The notes under the pieces: generated by a model | The model's input: the letters and a program-made list of their open reading frames with translations, nothing else | Told to the model about the DNA's origin: nothing | The model's database searches: none | Made by a program: the position numbers and the translations under genes | Source: Verrucomicrobiota bacterium | GTDB taxonomy: Bacteria > Verrucomicrobiota > Verrucomicrobiia > CAIQCK01 | NCBI GenBank assembly: GCA_026397915.1 | Contig: JAPLTX010000061.1 | Location: 195,200-259,199, forward strand | DNA length: 64,000 nucleotides | Direction: 5' to 3' | In this document: one piece after another, positions 62,175 through 64,000 of the stretch | Layout of the letters: each line of letters opens with the position of its first letter | Numbering within the stretch: the first letter of the stretch is position 1

Positions 62175-62942
62175 ATGGAATTTATTTTTAACTGTCCGCA
62201 CTGCAACCGACAACTGGCCGCCGCCGACAACGCGCGCGGCCAAGCGGTGGTGTGCCCTGCCTGCAAACAGGCGCTGGTGATCCCCGATCCGGGCGCAGCC
62301 GCGTCGCCAACGGCGCGGCGCGACGATGAGATCGTCGAGGTGCTGGAGGAATTCAAGCTGCCGCAGCCCGCTGAACCGCCGCCGCTCGCAATCCGCGACA
62401 CTGGCGCTCCGGTGTCACTCTTGCCGCCGGTCAAGCAACGCCAAGTATTTCCGTCTGACCTGTCCGAGCCAACACCGATGATGCGCGCTGAGTTGGAGCG
62501 CGAGCAGCGGCGTCAAAGTTTCCCATTGCAGCGGCGGGCGCATCTGCTCGTGTTTGGCGCCACGGTCGTCTTCTGCCTGTTGCTCGCAGCCATCATCGTC
62601 CTCATCACCCAACTGCCGGGCGGCAATCCGGCGGCAACGGCGTCCAACAAGGCGCTCGCCGCGGCCACGGCCAGCACCACGCCAGATTTGAGCCGCCTCT
62701 CGCTGGAAGAGAAACAGGAACTGGCCCAGTTGATCAAACACGCGTTCGACACCCTGCCGCCGGAGCAAGGGCGTGAAGCCAACACCATTTACTCGCGGAT
62801 CAACCAGCAGCAGCCGACGACCCAGGAGCAGGTGGCGCGATTCAACTCGCTGTTTCAAAAGGGCGCCAACCTCTTGACCGCCGAGCAGCAACAGCGACTG
62901 ACGGTGCTTTTCGCCAAAACCATCCGGGCACCGGGACCGTAA
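62175..62942 (+). CDS. Zinc-ribbon membrane protein of unknown function
   Basis: A 255-residue protein. The N-terminus is a zinc ribbon with CPHCN (7-11) and CPACK (29-33), inside a pattern common at the start of FHA/kinase-associated and envelope proteins of this phylum. A proline-rich linker, a Lys/Arg-rich segment and one transmembrane helix (about 120-140) follow. The C-terminal 100 residues are Gln-rich and helical (LIKHAFDTLPPEQGRE, INQQQPTTQEQVARF). There is no signal peptide. Function is unknown; the zinc ribbon should be cytoplasmic and the helical tail outside. It is separated from the nickel operon by 178 bp and is probably its own unit. Confidence 0.7.
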   Translation: MEFIFNCPHCNRQLAAADNARGQAVVCPACKQALVIPDPGAAASPTARRDDEIVEVLEEFKLPQPAEPPPLAIRDTGAPVSLLPPVKQRQVFPSDLSEPTPMMRAELEREQRRQSFPLQRRAHLLVFGATVVFCLLLAAIIVLITQLPGGNPAATASNKALAAATASTTPDLSRLSLEEKQELAQLIKHAFDTLPPEQGREANTIYSRINQQQPTTQEQVARFNSLFQKGANLLTAEQQQRLTVLFAKTIRAPGP

Positions 62943-63056
62943 GACGTTTTTTTGAGCTGCTCCGGGGGCGACAACCATTCGTAGGTTGACCTTCCGTCCA
63001 AACGCGGCAAATAGTTGCGAAAGGATGTGACTGGAATCACTTTCCAGTCCGTTGAA

Positions 63057-63863
63057 ATGACACTGGTTCTACTAGCAGCAGCGGCGGCAGGCATGACGGC
63101 GGCAGCGACGAGTTTGCCGCCGTCGCTGCCGGTGCTGCCTTACAGCTTCCGCCAGACGACGATCGTGGAGATACTCGACACGGCGCACAAGTCCACCGAG
63201 CGAGACACGAAGGTGCAGGAGGTGTTTCCCGTCGAGGGCAAGATGCTCTTCCACCGGTTGATCAGCTGCAACGGCAAACCGCTCTCGCCCAAGGAAGAAG
63301 AGGAAGAAACCAAACGGCTGGAATCGTTCCGCCAGGCCATCCGCGACGGCAAGAAACCCAAGGACGCCGAGCAGGTCACCGACTTGACCGCGCGGTTCAG
63401 CGGCGAGGAACTGGAGCGGGCGTTCATCAGTGAGGAAGTCGGCCGTGAGACCCTGCGCGGGCGGCGGTGCATTCTCTACAAGTTTTGCGGCCGACCGGGC
63501 CGCTCGATCAAGATTGGCGGACAGTATCAGAAGTTCTTCGACGTCGTCGTGGACGGCGTCGTCGGACGGCTCTGGGTTGACGAGGAGGATCGCAAGCCTG
63601 CGCGCGGCGAGGTGCGGCTGAAGAAGCCGGTAAGCATCGCGTTCGGGCTGCTGGTCTATATCAAACAATTCGACCTCGACGTGGACTTCGAGCGGCTGGA
63701 GCCGGGCGTCTGGTGGCCGTGCAAGGCTGGGGGAACTGCGGACGCCCGCTTTCTCATCTTTCAACCATGCGTCAAACGCGGGCAGGTGCTGAACGAAAAC
63801 TTCAAACGGATGCCACCGCAGGAATCGCCAACTACCAAGGCCGCCCACGCAACCGCTCGCTAG
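63057..63863 (+). CDS. Putative secreted protein, unknown function
   Basis: A 268-residue protein starting MTLVLLAAAAAGMTAAATS, a plausible signal peptide with cleavage near AAATS. The mature part has VPVEGKMLFHR-like strands (VFPVEGKMLFHRLI), a Lys/Glu-rich stretch with a four-Glu run (KEEEEETKRLES), a central CILYKFCGRPGRSI with two Cys and a late LERLEPGVWWPCKAGG with another. The pattern of strands resembles LolA/outer-membrane lipoprotein-sorting-like folds, but the match is weak. A longer start 42 bases upstream exists; the chosen ATG gives the better signal peptide. Function not recognised. Confidence 0.55.
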   Translation: MTLVLLAAAAAGMTAAATSLPPSLPVLPYSFRQTTIVEILDTAHKSTERDTKVQEVFPVEGKMLFHRLISCNGKPLSPKEEEEETKRLESFRQAIRDGKKPKDAEQVTDLTARFSGEELERAFISEEVGRETLRGRRCILYKFCGRPGRSIKIGGQYQKFFDVVVDGVVGRLWVDEEDRKPARGEVRLKKPVSIAFGLLVYIKQFDLDVDFERLEPGVWWPCKAGGTADARFLIFQPCVKRGQVLNENFKRMPPQESPTTKAAHATAR

Positions 63864-64000
63864 GGAACCGCTGATTAAAGGGGCTGGGGCACAGAAGACT
63901 TCGGTGTGAATGATTTCGACGACGGGATTGTAGAGATGGCTGAGAATCTGGGAGCATGAGACACCGCACGGAGCGAGGGAAGCGATGGATGCGAGGTGAT
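63864..64000. other. Right-edge sequence with no identified gene
   Basis: The last 137 bp have no complete frame. Two minus-strand frames stay open to the edge, so the end of a gene lying to the right may enter here, but nothing in the translation is recognisable. Confidence 0.4.

Noticed and set aside
63864..64000. Insertion-sequence remnant at the right edge
   Set aside because: A frame is open on the minus strand to the edge, but no transposase motif or terminal repeat could be identified.

Overview
The window is a GC-rich stretch of bacterial chromosome, densely coded on both strands. The gene content suggests Verrucomicrobiota, probably a soil or freshwater relative of Pedosphaera/Limisphaera. 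The markers are tandem Tat-exported Gfo/Idh/MocA oxidoreductases, a secreted HZS_alpha-like/c-haem/SUMF1 giant protein, ThuA and sugar-isomerase-like genes, small glycine-rich RRM proteins, and a four-helix-bundle (23S IVS-type) protein. Planctomycetota share several of these, so the phylum is an inference. No rRNA, tRNA, CRISPR array or complete insertion sequence was recognised.

Layout. 1-8.8 kb (minus): a probable operon of two secreted oxidoreductases, a 1389-residue multidomain secreted protein, and a Ser/Thr kinase that runs off the left edge. 8.9-15.0 kb: uup (ABC-F), a 44-residue basic protein, a winged-helix protein made of two tandem copies, then an accessory patch. The patch holds a REPIN-like inverted repeat, an exact 42-bp tandem array, an A+T-richer AIPR-family phage-defence gene and a gene remnant, and ends at a release-factor-like ribosome rescue gene. 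15.2-19.8 kb: trmJ, a PHP phosphoesterase, an RbsD-like protein, ThuA and a sugar isomerase. 19.9-28.4 kb: a sulfur regulon, with cysI-cysH-cysD-[IVS-type gene]-cysN divergent from an Rrf2 regulator and two Cys/Met PLP enzymes. The intergenic region carries three palindromes. 28.5-33.4 kb: a proteostasis cluster hsp20-clpB-htrA. 33.4-38.9 kb: a CorC-type membrane protein, lpdA and a sulfonate/taurine/nitrate-type ABC transporter that could feed the sulfur pathway. 39.0-40.2 kb: two paralogous RRM genes that share a nearly identical untranslated leader. 40.6-46.7 kb: tolQ-tolR-tolA/tonB-tolB-pal, then tatA-tatC. 46.8-49.6 kb: lutABC lactate oxidation. 50.4-58.1 kb (minus): a cupin and a DUF3999-DUF2339-DUF2157/GDYXXLXY membrane cluster. 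58.4-62.0 kb: a nickel/cobalt module of CbiM-PDGLE fusion, OprB-type porin, HypA and a MinD/Mrp-type ATPase. 62.2 kb to the end: two envelope proteins of unknown function.

The strongest leads are four. (1) The duplicated RRM genes have a 73-nt leader that is better conserved than their coding sequence, which suggests an RNA regulator. (2) The nickel module pairs HypA with a MinD/Mrp-like ATPase where a HypB GTPase is normally found. (3) An IVS-type gene inside the cys operon is bracketed by complementary 7-bp tandem repeats, as if a folded intervening element had been inserted into an mRNA. (4) The AIPR defence gene lies next to an exactly phased 42-bp array. GC and codon-use remarks are by eye. 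Domain names come from recognised motifs, not database searches.
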